A DNA stretch of 24,337 nt from JBPOIS01 sp052034295 (GTDB lineage Bacteria; Pseudomonadota; Gammaproteobacteria; Pseudomonadales; Moraxellaceae), in assembly GCA_052034295.1 (NCBI GenBank), contig JBPOIS010000124.1, positions 1 to 24,337 on the forward strand. Reading direction: 5' to 3'. The stretch's first letter is position 1, and the number at the start of each line of letters is the position of its first letter. Shown one piece after another: positions 6,920 through 15,323 of the stretch. The notes under the pieces were generated by a model. It saw only the letters and a program-made list of their open reading frames with translations, had not been told where the DNA came from and made no database searches. The translations under genes were made by a program, and so were the position numbers.

Positions 6920-7744
6920 TCAGCCCCGGCGCAGCGCCTGCTGATACAGCGGCATCACCCGCGGAATCAGCACGCGGATCTGGCTGAAGCGGTCGCTGGT
7001 GGACGGGTGGGTGCTGAGGAATTTGGGCGGCTCACCCTGACTGGCCCGGCCCATTTTTTGCCACAGGGTCAGGGCGGCATTCGGGTTGTAGCCGGCACGG
7101 GCCATCAGTTCCAGCCCCAGACTGTCGGCTTCGGATTCCTGCCCACGACTGTGCGGCAGCTCCAGCCCCAGCTGCGCGGCCACCCCCAGCGCCTGTGCCT
7201 GTCCGGAACTCAGGCCCACGGCCGAGGTGAGGATGCTCAGACCAGCCTGCTGGGCGTAGGCGCGGGAAATCCGCTCACGGGCGTGCTCGCGCAGGGCGTG
7301 GGCCATTTCGTGGCCCATGATCGCGGCAATCTCATCATCGGTCAGGGCCAGACGGTTGACGATGCCGGTGTAGAACATGATTTTGCCGCCGGGGGCGCAG
7401 TAGGCGTTCAGCTCGTTGCTGTTCAGCGTGTGCACTTCCCAGTTCCAGCTGCGCGCGTCGGCACGCAGGGCCGTGACCTGCGGAATCATGCGGTTGGCAA
7501 TCCTCTTGAGTCGGGCCAGCATGGCCGGATCGCGGTCCAGCACGCCTTTGGCCTGTGCCTGTGACAGTTCTTCGCGATAGCTCTGGGCCGACAGCTGATT
7601 CACCTGCTCGCTGGACACCAGCAACAGCTGCTTGCGGTCCACGCCGGTGGCCCCGACCTGGGTGGTGCTGGAACAGCCGGACAGCAGCAGACTGCCGGAC
7701 AGCATGGTCATCAGGACACCGTGACGAATGGACATCCCCTGCAT
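6920..7744 (-). CDS. M48 family lipoprotein metalloprotease (LoiP/YggG-like)
   Basis: This 274-residue protein starts at the ATG at 7744, which has AGGAG 7 bp upstream. The lipobox LLLSGC places C24 as the lipidated residue, so an outer-membrane lipoprotein facing the periplasm is likely. The zinc site is HEMAH (H145, E146, H149). The third ligand is in the ESEAD block near residues 203-207. It ends with the M48 element FLSTHPSTSDR. The length and layout match the LoiP group of small periplasmic M48 proteases that act in outer-membrane quality control. The gene is the first on its strand here and bolA begins 83 bp further on. Confidence 0.9.
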   Translation of the reverse strand: MQGMSIRHGVLMTMLSGSLLLSGCSSTTQVGATGVDRKQLLLVSSEQVNQLSAQSYREELSQAQAKGVLDRDPAMLARLKRIANRMIPQVTALRADARSWNWEVHTLNSNELNAYCAPGGKIMFYTGIVNRLALTDDEIAAIMGHEMAHALREHARERISRAYAQQAGLSILTSAVGLSSGQAQALGVAAQLGLELPHSRGQESEADSLGLELMARAGYNPNAALTLWQKMGRASQGEPPKFLSTHPSTSDRFSQIRVLIPRVMPLYQQALRRG

Positions 7745-7937
7745 GGCGGAACTCCTGTGGACTGGCCCGGCCACACCGGCCCTGGCCAGAATAAAATGAA
7801 TGAATGCCTGAACTTAACCACCTCTACACGGCCAATGCCATGGGGTTTTTGTATGCGCACGTGTCCGGCTGTTGCGGCTGTGCAGATTTTATGTCGTTGC
7901 GCCTGCTGGTTTTTTGTGCAAACGCCCAATCGCTGAC

Positions 7938-7965
7938 TTGACTTTGCAGTGGCGGTCGCTAAGAT
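7938..7965 (+). promoter_or_regulatory. Sigma-70 promoter of tRNA-Gly
   Basis: A -35 of TTGACT (7938-7943), a 16-bp spacer and a -10 of TAAGAT (7960-7965) place the start site a few bases before the tRNA. This is the strongest consensus-like promoter in the window. The rest of the 233-bp gap back to the protease gene shows no other feature. Confidence 0.75.
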
Positions 7966-7977
7966 AGCAATCCTCAT

Positions 7978-8053
<76 letters not shown>

Positions 8054-8064
8054 GATTTTTGTAG

Positions 8065-8100
8065 AAAAGCCGGACCACTGTTCCGGCTTTTTTGTTTTTT
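8065..8100 (+). terminator. Rho-independent terminator after tRNA-Gly
   Basis: AAGCCGGA pairs with TTCCGGCTT around a short loop (about 8067-8088) and is followed by TTTTTTGTTTTTT. It lies about 12 bp past the tRNA. Confidence 0.85.
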
Positions 8101-8129
8101 TCCGGCTGTGGCACCGGTCAGCGGGTGCT

Positions 8130-8157
8130 TTTACCGGTGGCACCGATACAGTATTCT
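8130..8157 (+). promoter_or_regulatory. Candidate promoter of dapA
   Basis: TTTACC (8130-8135), a 16-bp spacer and TATTCT (8152-8157) lie between the tRNA-Gly terminator and the dapA start at 8196. The match to consensus is modest, but a promoter is needed here. Confidence 0.35.
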
Positions 8158-8195
8158 TGCTGTCTTTATTTTTGCCCTGTCTGGAGCACTCGTCC

Positions 8196-9092
8196 ATGAA
8201 CCGCACCCCTCCCCGTCTGCGTGGCTCTCTGGTTGCACTGGTGACCCCGATGAAGCCTGATGGACAGGTGGACTGGGCGGCGCTGGATGCGCTGGTGGAC
8301 TGGCACATCGCCGAGGGCACCGATGCACTGGTGGCCGTGGGCACCACCGGCGAGTCGGCCACGCTGGATGTGGACGAGCACAGCCGGGTGATTGAGCGGG
8401 TGATCCAGCGCACCGCCGGGCGCATTCCGGTGATCGCCGGAACCGGGGCCAATGCCACCCGTGAAGCCATCGAGCTGACCGAGACCGCGCGGCAGCTGGG
8501 CGCCGATGCGGCGCTGCTGGTGACCCCGTATTACAACAAACCGACACAGGAAGGCCTGTACCGCCACCATGTGGCCATTGCCGAAGCCGTCGATCTGCCG
8601 CAGATGCTCTACAATGTGCCGGGCCGGACCGGGGTGGACATGGCCAATGACACCGTGCTGCGCCTGGCTGACGTGGACAACATCGTCGCCATCAAGGACG
8701 CCACCGGCGACCTGCAGCGCGGCAAGGCGCTGATTGACGGGCTGGCGGGCCGCCTGGATGTGTTTTCTGGTGATGATGCCACGGCCTGGCAGCTGATTGG
8801 CCTGGGGGCGCAGGGCAACATTTCGGTCACGGCCAATGTGGCCCCCCGGCAGATGCACCGGATCTGTGCGGCCGCACTGGCGGGAGATGCCGCGCAGGCC
8901 GAAGCACTGAATGCGCAGGTGGCGCCGCTGCACCAGCTGCTGTTCTGTGAATCCAACCCGATTCCGGTGAAATGGGCGCTGTATGCCATGGGCCGGATCG
9001 ACCGGGGTATCCGCCTGCCGCTGACCGAGCTGGCCGAAGCGTATCAGCCCGCGCTGCGTCAGGCGCTGCGGGATGCCGGGCTGCTGTCCTGA
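8196..9092 (+). CDS. dapA: 4-hydroxy-tetrahydrodipicolinate synthase
   Basis: DapA condenses pyruvate and aspartate semialdehyde, the first committed step of lysine and meso-diaminopimelate synthesis, in the cytoplasm. The protein has 298 residues. The Schiff-base lysine is K167 in VAIKDATG, the catalytic Tyr is Y139 in LYNVPGRTG, R144 binds substrate, and GTTGES (49-54) supplies the hydroxyl relay. All sit six residues later than in the E. coli enzyme. GGAG lies 9 bp upstream of the chosen ATG; an earlier in-frame start at 8157 falls in the promoter. bamC and purC follow, the order commonly seen in Pseudomonadales. Confidence 0.97.
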   Translation: MNRTPPRLRGSLVALVTPMKPDGQVDWAALDALVDWHIAEGTDALVAVGTTGESATLDVDEHSRVIERVIQRTAGRIPVIAGTGANATREAIELTETARQLGADAALLVTPYYNKPTQEGLYRHHVAIAEAVDLPQMLYNVPGRTGVDMANDTVLRLADVDNIVAIKDATGDLQRGKALIDGLAGRLDVFSGDDATAWQLIGLGAQGNISVTANVAPRQMHRICAAALAGDAAQAEALNAQVAPLHQLLFCESNPIPVKWALYAMGRIDRGIRLPLTELAEAYQPALRQALRDAGLLS

Positions 9093-9174
9093 ACCCCTCG
9101 GGCCGGGGCGGCGCTGCTTTTTCATGTCACTCCGGACCTGGTCTGGGTGCGGAATCAACCGACAAGGAACACCG

Positions 9175-9774
9175 ATGAACAAGGCCTTGGTCCTGATTGT
9201 GCTGCCACTGCTGGTCAGTGGCTGTAGCCGCTTTGCCCTGGGCAACAACTCGCTGGATTACCAGAAGGCGGCCCAGCTGCCGCCGCTGACCGTGCCTGCC
9301 GGGGTAGAATTGCGCCGCCAGACCCCGCTGTACCCGGTGCCGCCGGTCCAGCCCGCCCCTGCGCAGGCCCCGAAAATGACCAACAGCCGGGGCAACCGCT
9401 ATGTGCTGCCCCCGCCGCTGCCGCTGGACACCGCGCAGGTGGCCGCACAGGCCAGTGCCGACACCGGCATTCCGACCCGGCCCGTACTGGTGACCGATGG
9501 CAATGGCTTTCCGCTGCTGCGCAGTGAAGGCAATGCCCAGCGCATCTGGCAACTGGCCGGACAGGCCCTGCAGGCCGCGGCCCTGCCGGTGCAGAGCCAG
9601 GATCAAGACCGTGGCCTGATCGCCCTGACCCACCAGCAGCAGCCGGTCACGCTGCGCTTCAACCGCAGCGGCAGCAGTACCCTGATCACGGTGCAGTCCA
9701 GCCAGAACACCCTGGCCGAGGCTGCACTGGCCACCGATTTGCTCACCCAGATTGCCGGTCACTGGCCCCAGTAA
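9175..9774 (+). CDS. bamC: BamC-like outer-membrane assembly lipoprotein, short form
   Basis: This 199-residue protein has signal peptide MNKALVLIVLPLLVSGC with C17 as the lipidated residue. The mature start LDYQKAAQLPPLTVPAGVEL matches the BamC segment that lies along BamD. After a proline-rich linker comes GNAQRIWQLAGQALQAAALP with a following RGLIALTH, typical of a BamC helix-grip domain. BamC is an accessory part of the BAM complex that inserts beta-barrel proteins. E. coli BamC is 344 residues with two such domains; here only one is visible. AAGGA precedes the ATG. Its place between dapA and purC supports the call. Confidence 0.82.
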   Translation: MNKALVLIVLPLLVSGCSRFALGNNSLDYQKAAQLPPLTVPAGVELRRQTPLYPVPPVQPAPAQAPKMTNSRGNRYVLPPPLPLDTAQVAAQASADTGIPTRPVLVTDGNGFPLLRSEGNAQRIWQLAGQALQAAALPVQSQDQDRGLIALTHQQQPVTLRFNRSGSSTLITVQSSQNTLAEAALATDLLTQIAGHWPQ

Positions 9775-9806
9775 GCCCCGGCCCAGAACCCGTAAGGACC
9801 CCGACC

Positions 9807-10526
9807 ATGCAAAAACACGCCCTGCTCTACACCGGCAAAGCCAAATCGGTCTATGAAACCGACACCGCCGACCACCTGATTCTGGTGTTCCGCGACGACA
9901 CCTCCGCGTTTGATGGCAAAAAAGTCGAACAGCTGGCCCGTAAGGGGCGGGTCAACAACCGCTTCAATGCGTTCATCATGCAAAAACTGGCTGAAGCTGG
10001 CATCCCGACCCACTTTGAGCGCCTGCTGACCCCGGATGAAGTGCTGGTCAAACGCCTGTCGATGATCCCGGTCGAGTGCGTGATCCGCAACTATGCCGCA
10101 GGCAGCCTGTGCCGCCGTCTGGGTGTGACCGAAGGCCGCGAGCTGACCCCGCCGACCTTTGAACTGTTTTACAAGGACGACGCACTCGGCGACCCGATGG
10201 TGAACGAGTCGCTGTCGGTGTCGCTGGGCTGGGCCACCGCCGAGCAGCTGGCACAGATGAAGGCGCTGACCTATCAGGTCAACGACGTGCTGAAGCCGCT
10301 GTTTGCGGCCGGCGGCATGCTGCTGGTGGATTTCAAGCTGGAATTTGGCCTGTTTCAGGGCCAGGTGGTGCTGGGCGATGAGTTCTCGCCGGATGGCTGC
10401 CGCCTGTGGGATGCCGAAACCCGCAAGAAGCTCGACAAGGACCGCTTCCGCCAGGGGCTGGGCGGTGTGGTCGAGGCCTACGAAGAAGTGGCGCACCGGC
10501 TCGGTGTGGATTTGAGCGGCATTTAA
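9807..10526 (+). CDS. purC: Phosphoribosylaminoimidazole-succinocarboxamide synthase
   Basis: PurC joins CAIR and aspartate with ATP to give SAICAR, the eighth step of IMP synthesis. The protein is 239 residues, as usual for the bacterial form. Family motifs run through it: LLYTGKAKSVYETD with the nucleotide-binding loop, DDTSAFDG (31-38), NNRFNAFIMQKL, VECVIRNYAAGS, FYKDDALGDPMVNE, VDFKLEFG and DEFSPDGCRLWD. AAGGA lies about 10 bp before the ATG. It follows bamC by 32 bp and is probably co-transcribed with dapA-bamC. Confidence 0.98.
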   Translation: MQKHALLYTGKAKSVYETDTADHLILVFRDDTSAFDGKKVEQLARKGRVNNRFNAFIMQKLAEAGIPTHFERLLTPDEVLVKRLSMIPVECVIRNYAAGSLCRRLGVTEGRELTPPTFELFYKDDALGDPMVNESLSVSLGWATAEQLAQMKALTYQVNDVLKPLFAAGGMLLVDFKLEFGLFQGQVVLGDEFSPDGCRLWDAETRKKLDKDRFRQGLGGVVEAYEEVAHRLGVDLSGI

Positions 10527-10534
10527 CGGCAGGC

Positions 10535-10563
10535 TTGAGCCGCGACGCGGATTCACGTAGAAT
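10535..10563 (+). promoter_or_regulatory. Sigma-70 promoter of tRNA-Ser
   Basis: A -35 of TTGAGC (10535-10540), a 17-bp spacer and a -10 of TAGAAT (10558-10563) end 10 bp before the tRNA. Confidence 0.75.
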
Positions 10564-10573
10564 CCGCTGCCAC

Positions 10574-10664
<91 letters not shown>

Positions 10665-10696
10665 GTCACACCGGCCCGCTGATGGGCCTGAAAAAA

Positions 10697-10727
10697 GCCA
10701 GAACCCCCTGCGGTTCTGGCTTTTTTT
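10697..10727 (+). terminator. Rho-independent terminator after tRNA-Ser
   Basis: GCCAGAACC pairs with GGTTCTGGC around a 6-nt loop and is followed by seven Ts. This separates the tRNA from the lipid-modification operon that follows. Confidence 0.92.
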
Positions 10728-10786
10728 ATGGCGGTGGGCGGCGATGCGTCCCCAGTCCAGAAAAAACATCCAACTGACGGTGGCTG

Positions 10787-10819
10787 CTCACGTTTTTTTC
10801 ACGTCATGGGCTTTAAGGT
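10787..10819 (+). promoter_or_regulatory. Composite regulator site plus -10 for the desaturase operon
   Basis: CTCAC (10787-10791) and TTCAC (10798-10802) form a tandem repeat with an 11-bp period, the spacing OmpR/PhoB-type regulators use. Eleven bases after the second copy comes TAAGGT (10814-10819), a -10-like hexamer, with no separate -35. The same arrangement with identical spacings and the same orientation relative to the gene occurs before the lipocalin operon. The regulator gene at 18650-19348 is the natural candidate to bind it. The start codon is about 50 bp downstream. Confidence 0.6.
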
Positions 10820-10868
10820 GTAGGCCATACCCCCCGCGTGGGTCTGTGACCCTTTGGATGAGCCTGCT

Positions 10869-11843
10869 GTGAACCTGTCCCGCGATCTCCCGCCGCCTGA
10901 GTCTACTGCCCCCCTGACCGCCCGCCGCCGGGTGCCGGTCTGGCTGGGCTGGTGGGACAGCTGGGCGCTGGTCGGCGTGCCCCGGCCTGTGACCGCACAG
11001 GACCGGGTGCAGTGGGGGCGGCTGCTGCCGTTTGTGCTGCTGCATCTGGCAGCCTTGCCGGTGCTGTGGATGGGTGGGTCGGCCTTCGCGATCGGCTGCG
11101 CCCTGGGCTATTACCTGCTGCGCATGTTTGCGATCACGGCGTTTTATCACCGTTATTTTGCCCACAAGACCTTCCGCACGTCGCGGCCGGTGCACTTTGT
11201 GTTTGGCCTGCTGGGCGTGCTGGCCGGTCAGCGCGGGCCGCTGTGGTGGGCGGCCCATCACCGGGTGCACCACCGCCATGCCGATCAGGCCGAGGACCCG
11301 CATTCCCCGCGTCAGGGTTTCTGGCACAGCCACTGCCTGTGGTTCATGCGTGGCGAACACGCGGCACTGGAACCGGCACGGGTGCGCGATTGGTTGGCCT
11401 ACCCGGAGCTGGTGTTTCTGGACCGCTTCAGCACCCCACTGATGCTGGGCAGTGCGCTGCTGTGGTATGCCGCTGGCGAGCTGCTGGCGCACCACTGGCC
11501 CGAACTGGGCACGTCTGGACTGGAGTTGCTGCTGTGGTGCTTTGTGCTGTCCACGCTGGCGGTGCTGCATGTGACCCTGTCGATCAATTCGCTGGCACAC
11601 CGCTGGGGCCGCCGCCGCTTTGACACTGATGATGACAGCCGCAACAACTTCTGGCTGGCCCTGCTCACCCTGGGCGAAGGCTGGCACAACAACCACCACC
11701 GCTACATGGGCAGCACCCGGCAGGGCTTTTTTTGGTGGGAAATTGACCTGAGCTGGCTGCTGTTGCGGCTGATGGCTGCGCTCGGGCTGGTGTGGGGGCT
11801 GCGCGGCGTGCCCGAGCGGATCTACGCCGAAGCCCGCCAGTGA
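10869..11843 (+). CDS. Membrane fatty-acid desaturase (acyl-CoA/acyl-lipid delta-9 type)
   Basis: Desaturases of this family use a di-iron centre and O2 to place a double bond in a fatty acyl chain in the inner membrane. All three histidine boxes are present: HRYFAH (94-99), HRVHH with a further H in HRH (131-137), and HNNHH (273-277). The motif NSLAHRWGRRRFDTDDDSRN precedes the third box. Hydrophobic segments flank the boxes. Length is 324-329 residues. The start is uncertain: TTG at 10854 lacks a ribosome site, while GTG at 10869 follows GGATGAG closely and was chosen. It is the first gene of a seven-gene plus-strand operon. It may supply the unsaturated chains that the two downstream methyltransferases act on; that link is inference. 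Confidence 0.9.
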   Translation: MNLSRDLPPPESTAPLTARRRVPVWLGWWDSWALVGVPRPVTAQDRVQWGRLLPFVLLHLAALPVLWMGGSAFAIGCALGYYLLRMFAITAFYHRYFAHKTFRTSRPVHFVFGLLGVLAGQRGPLWWAAHHRVHHRHADQAEDPHSPRQGFWHSHCLWFMRGEHAALEPARVRDWLAYPELVFLDRFSTPLMLGSALLWYAAGELLAHHWPELGTSGLELLLWCFVLSTLAVLHVTLSINSLAHRWGRRRFDTDDDSRNNFWLALLTLGEGWHNNHHRYMGSTRQGFFWWEIDLSWLLLRLMAALGLVWGLRGVPERIYAEARQ

Positions 11844-11866
11844 CCGGATACAGGACCCGTGACCCT

Positions 11867-13210
11867 ATGAACAGCGCCTTGCACCCATCCCCTCAGCCCA
11901 CCCCCCTGGGGCCCCGGATTGCCATCGTCGGCAGTGGCATCGCCGGACTGTACACCGCCTGGGCATTGAGCCAGCGCCTGCCACAGGCGCAGCTGCATGT
12001 GTTTGAGGCGGGCGACCACTGGGGTGGCCACACCGACACCCACCGGCTGGTGCAGCCCGAGGGGCCACCGGTGGCGGTGGACACCGGGTTCATTGTGTTC
12101 AACCGGCTCAACTATCCGCTGTTCTCGGCCATGCTCGACCAGCTCGGGGTGACGGCGCAGGCCAGTGACATGAGTTTTTCGGTGGCCGACCACGTCCATG
12201 GGCTGACCTACAATCCCAGCAAACAATGGTCACTGCTGGCGCGTCCGCAGAATTTTGCCCGGCCGGAATTCCGGCAGATGCTGCGCGACCTGTGGCGGTT
12301 TTATCAGACCTTGCAGTACTGTCCGGCGGAAACGATCCCGATCCAGCAGACCCTGTCGGACTATCTGGACCGCCACGGCTATTCGCAGGCATTCCGCGAG
12401 CTGCACCTGTATCCGATGTGCGGGGCACTGTGGTCGGCCAGTCACCTGCAGACGGCCGCGCTGCCGCTGCGCTTCGTGGTGCAGTTCATGCAGCATCACC
12501 GCATGCTGCAGGTGCGCGAGCGCCCGCAGTGGCTCACCGTGCGCGGCGGCTCACAGCAGTATGTGCAGGCGATCCGCCAGCAATGCCCGCAGATCCACTG
12601 GCACCCCCTCGCGGTGCAGCAGGTGCGGCGCCAGTCCACCGATGCTGGCCTGCGCGTGCAGGTGCGGACGGCGGCCCAGTTGTTTGACATGGATGAGGTG
12701 GTGCTGGCCTGCCATGCCGACGATGCGCTGAAGCTGCTGGCCCAGCCCAGCATCCAGGAGCAGCAGGTGCTGGGGGCACTGGGCTACAGTGACAACCGCA
12801 TGGTGCTGCACAGCGATCCGGCCTACATGCCACGCCAGCGCCACCAGTGGGCCAGCTGGCATGTGCGCATTGACCGGGGCACCACACAGCCGTGCTACAG
12901 CATCACCTACTGGATGAACCGCCTGCAGGCGCTGCCCACCCGCACGCCGTTTCTGGCCACCCTGAACCCGTCTGCCGACATTGATCCCCGGCGGGTGCGG
13001 GTCGAACGGGCTTACCGCCATCCGCGCTTCGATGTGGCTGCCCTGCAGGCGCAGGGGCGCTGGTCGCGCATCAATGCGCAGGCCGGGGTGTCGTTTGCCG
13101 GGGCCTACTGGGGCTGGGGCTTTCATGAAGATGGCGCCCGCAGCGCCGAACGGGTGGTGCAGGCGCTGTGCGCCCGCTACCACACCGCCCTGCTGGACCG
13201 CCGCCCATGA
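11867..13210 (+). CDS. FAD-dependent oxidoreductase (amine-oxidase-like, NAD(P)-binding fold)
   Basis: This 447-residue protein has the dinucleotide-binding motif IAIVGSGIAGLYTAWAL with GSGIAG at 22-27. It continues with an FAD-family element VFEAGDHWGGHTDTH and, near the C-terminus, SFAGAYWGWGFHEDGARSA, which closes the FAD site. Blast-style naming would be 'amine oxidase', but proteins of this subgroup lie next to DUF1365 and CFA-like methyltransferase genes in many proteobacteria and are thought to act on lipids (from memory). The start at 11867 follows the desaturase by 23 bp. Its stop overlaps the next start by ATGA. The substrate is not known. Confidence 0.88.
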   Translation: MNSALHPSPQPTPLGPRIAIVGSGIAGLYTAWALSQRLPQAQLHVFEAGDHWGGHTDTHRLVQPEGPPVAVDTGFIVFNRLNYPLFSAMLDQLGVTAQASDMSFSVADHVHGLTYNPSKQWSLLARPQNFARPEFRQMLRDLWRFYQTLQYCPAETIPIQQTLSDYLDRHGYSQAFRELHLYPMCGALWSASHLQTAALPLRFVVQFMQHHRMLQVRERPQWLTVRGGSQQYVQAIRQQCPQIHWHPLAVQQVRRQSTDAGLRVQVRTAAQLFDMDEVVLACHADDALKLLAQPSIQEQQVLGALGYSDNRMVLHSDPAYMPRQRHQWASWHVRIDRGTTQPCYSITYWMNRLQALPTRTPFLATLNPSADIDPRRVRVERAYRHPRFDVAALQAQGRWSRINAQAGVSFAGAYWGWGFHEDGARSAERVVQALCARYHTALLDRRP

Positions 13211-14031
13211 ACACCGCCCCGGACCTGCTCACCGCCCCGGCGCTGGCCCTGGCGCAGGTGCGGCACCGGCGCTTTCACCCGCGCGCCCACCAGTTTGCCT
13301 ACGAGGTGGGCTATGTGTGGCTGGATGCCGATCAGCTCGAAGCCACCTGTGCACGCAGCCGCTGGTGGTCCCTGAACCGGCTGAATCTGACCAGTCTCGA
13401 CCCGCGCGACCTGCTGGGGGCTGGCCAGTGCAGCATCCGCGAGGCGCTGGACACCCTGATGCAGACCACCCTGGGGCTGGCGCTGCAACCCGATGACGCC
13501 ATCCGTGTGCTGACCGTGCCGCGCTGGCTGGGCCGGACCTTCAACCCGGTGAGTTTTTATGTGGTGCTGCGGGCCGGACAGGTGTACGCGATTGCGGCTG
13601 AAATCACCAACACCCCCTGGGGCGAGCGCCACAGCCATGTGTTTGCGGTGCCACCGGGCGAGCGGGTGTGCCGTGCGGTGTTTGACAAGGATTTTCATGT
13701 GTCGCCGTTTATGCCGATGCAGATGGTGTACGACTGGCGGTTCCGGTTCGAACCCGGCCACAGTGTGATCCACATGCAGCTGTGGCAGGCCGGGGTGTTG
13801 CAGTTTGATGCCACGATGCAGTTCCGGCTGCAGCCGCTCGGGGTGCGCGAGCAGTCCCGCTACGGCCTGCAGTTTGCCGCCCAGGGTGTGCGCATGCTGA
13901 CGGCGATTTATTGGCAGGCGGCGCAGCTGTGGCGCAAGGGGGTGCCTTTCCACCCCCACCCGCGCAAGCGTACGGTCACCACCGCCCTGCCTGCTTCTGA
14001 TGTTCTGTCCCCTCCGGAGACCCGTCCATGA
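13207..14031 (+). CDS. DUF1365 family protein
   Basis: This 274-residue protein shows the DUF1365 hallmarks: FNPVSFYVVL (112-121), EITNTPWGERHSH (132-144) and VFDKDFHVSPFMPM (158-171). The family has no proven biochemistry but is consistently linked to CFA-like methyltransferases and FAD oxidoreductases. No signal peptide or clear membrane span is visible. The ATG overlaps the stop of the FAD oxidoreductase gene (ATGA), and its own stop overlaps the methyltransferase start the same way, so the three products are translationally coupled and probably made in similar amounts. It may bind or hand over lipid substrates; this is inference. Confidence 0.92.
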   Translation: MNTAPDLLTAPALALAQVRHRRFHPRAHQFAYEVGYVWLDADQLEATCARSRWWSLNRLNLTSLDPRDLLGAGQCSIREALDTLMQTTLGLALQPDDAIRVLTVPRWLGRTFNPVSFYVVLRAGQVYAIAAEITNTPWGERHSHVFAVPPGERVCRAVFDKDFHVSPFMPMQMVYDWRFRFEPGHSVIHMQLWQAGVLQFDATMQFRLQPLGVREQSRYGLQFAAQGVRMLTAIYWQAAQLWRKGVPFHPHPRKRTVTTALPASDVLSPPETRP

Positions 14032-15323
14032 ATCCTGTTGCTGAGACTGCCGGTGTGCCCCGACTGGCCGCCCGTGCCCTGCCCCTGTCACCGCTGCAGA
14101 CGCCGCTGGGCACGCTGGGCCTGCCGCTGCTGCGCCCGGTGCTGGAAAAAATCCGCCTGAATGGCGGTACCCTGCGGCTGACCGGGGTGCTGGATGCGGT
14201 CCTGGCGGCACAGGCGCCCACCGATGAACCGCTGTTGCAGGTCACGGTGCAGCTGCACCGCCCACAGGCCCTCACCGCGCTGCTGATGGGTGGGGTGCTG
14301 GGTTTTGCGGAAAGCTACCTGCAGGGCGATTGGGACTGCGCGCAGCTGACTGATCTGGTGCAGCTGATGGCGCGCAACCGGACGGTGCTGGACCAGCTCA
14401 ACCGCAGCTGGCCGGCCCGGGCCAGTGGCGGGGTGCTGCGGGCCTGGCATGCCCGCCGCCGCAACAGCCGCAGCGGCAGCCGCGCCAACATCCAGGAACA
14501 TTATGATTTGTCGAATGATTTCTTTGGGCTGTGGCTGGATGAGCACTGGATGTATTCCAGTGCCGTGTTCACCCACCCGGCGCAGTCACTGCAGGAGGCC
14601 TCCACCCACAAGCTGGCGCTGATCTGCACCAAGCTGGCGCTGTGTGCGACGGATCATGTGGTCGAGATCGGCAGCGGCTGGGGGGGCTTTGCCCTGTATG
14701 CCGCCCGCACCACCGGCTGCCGCGTCACCACCATCACCATTTCAGCGGCGCAGTACCAGCTGGCCCGGCAGCGGGTACAGGCGGCCGGGCTGCAGGACCG
14801 CATCGAGGTGCTGCTGTGTGATTACCGCGACCTGACCGGCCAGTATGACAAGCTGGTGTCGATCGAGATGGTGGAGGCGGTCGGGGCCGACTATCTGCCG
14901 GAATATTTTGCCCGCTGCAAGGCCCTGCTCAAGCCGAATGGCCGTGCCCTGATCCAGGCGATTACCCTGGAGGACACCCGTTACGCGCAGGCGCTGCAGA
15001 CGGTGGATTTCATCAAGCGCTATGTGTTCCCCGGCAGTTTCATCCCCTGCAACAGCGTGCTGGTCACGGCGGCGGCCCGCGCTGGACTGAAGCTGGTGGG
15101 CCTGCAGGACATCGGCGACAGTTATGCCCTGACGCTGCAGCACTGGCGGGAGCGTTTCGAGGCGGTGCTGCCGCAGGTGCAGGCGCTGGGCTTTGACGAG
15201 CGCTTCATCCGGCTGTGGCGTTTTTACCTGAGCTACTGCGAGGGCGGCTTCCGCGAGGGCGTGATCAGTGATGTGCAGCTGCTGCTGGATGCGCGCATGC
15301 CCGCCGGGACCGTGCAGCCATGA
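14028..15323 (+). CDS. CFA-like SAM-dependent fatty-acid methyltransferase with altered active site
   Basis: This 431-residue protein belongs to the cyclopropane-fatty-acyl-phospholipid synthase family. NIQEHYDLSNDFFGLWLDEH (154-173) and the SAM motif VVEIGSGWGGFALYAA (211-226) are clear, followed by TITISAAQYQLARQR and LLCDYRDL. The family methylates double bonds of membrane phospholipid acyl chains. Compared with E. coli Cfa, the bicarbonate-site residues Cys139 and His266 appear replaced by S178 and Q310, while the positions of Glu239, Ile268 and Tyr317 are kept (E283, I312, Y366). It may therefore not make a simple cyclopropane. CGGAGA precedes the ATG. It overlaps both neighbours by ATGA. 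Confidence 0.9.
   Translation: MNPVAETAGVPRLAARALPLSPLQTPLGTLGLPLLRPVLEKIRLNGGTLRLTGVLDAVLAAQAPTDEPLLQVTVQLHRPQALTALLMGGVLGFAESYLQGDWDCAQLTDLVQLMARNRTVLDQLNRSWPARASGGVLRAWHARRRNSRSGSRANIQEHYDLSNDFFGLWLDEHWMYSSAVFTHPAQSLQEASTHKLALICTKLALCATDHVVEIGSGWGGFALYAARTTGCRVTTITISAAQYQLARQRVQAAGLQDRIEVLLCDYRDLTGQYDKLVSIEMVEAVGADYLPEYFARCKALLKPNGRALIQAITLEDTRYAQALQTVDFIKRYVFPGSFIPCNSVLVTAAARAGLKLVGLQDIGDSYALTLQHWRERFEAVLPQVQALGFDERFIRLWRFYLSYCEGGFREGVISDVQLLLDARMPAGTVQP

Noticed and set aside
10858..10872. Four-codon leader ORF (ATG AGC CTG CTG TGA) overlapping the desaturase GTG start
   Set aside because: The GTGA overlap is suggestive of coupling, but there is no ribosome site before this ATG and such short frames arise easily by chance.
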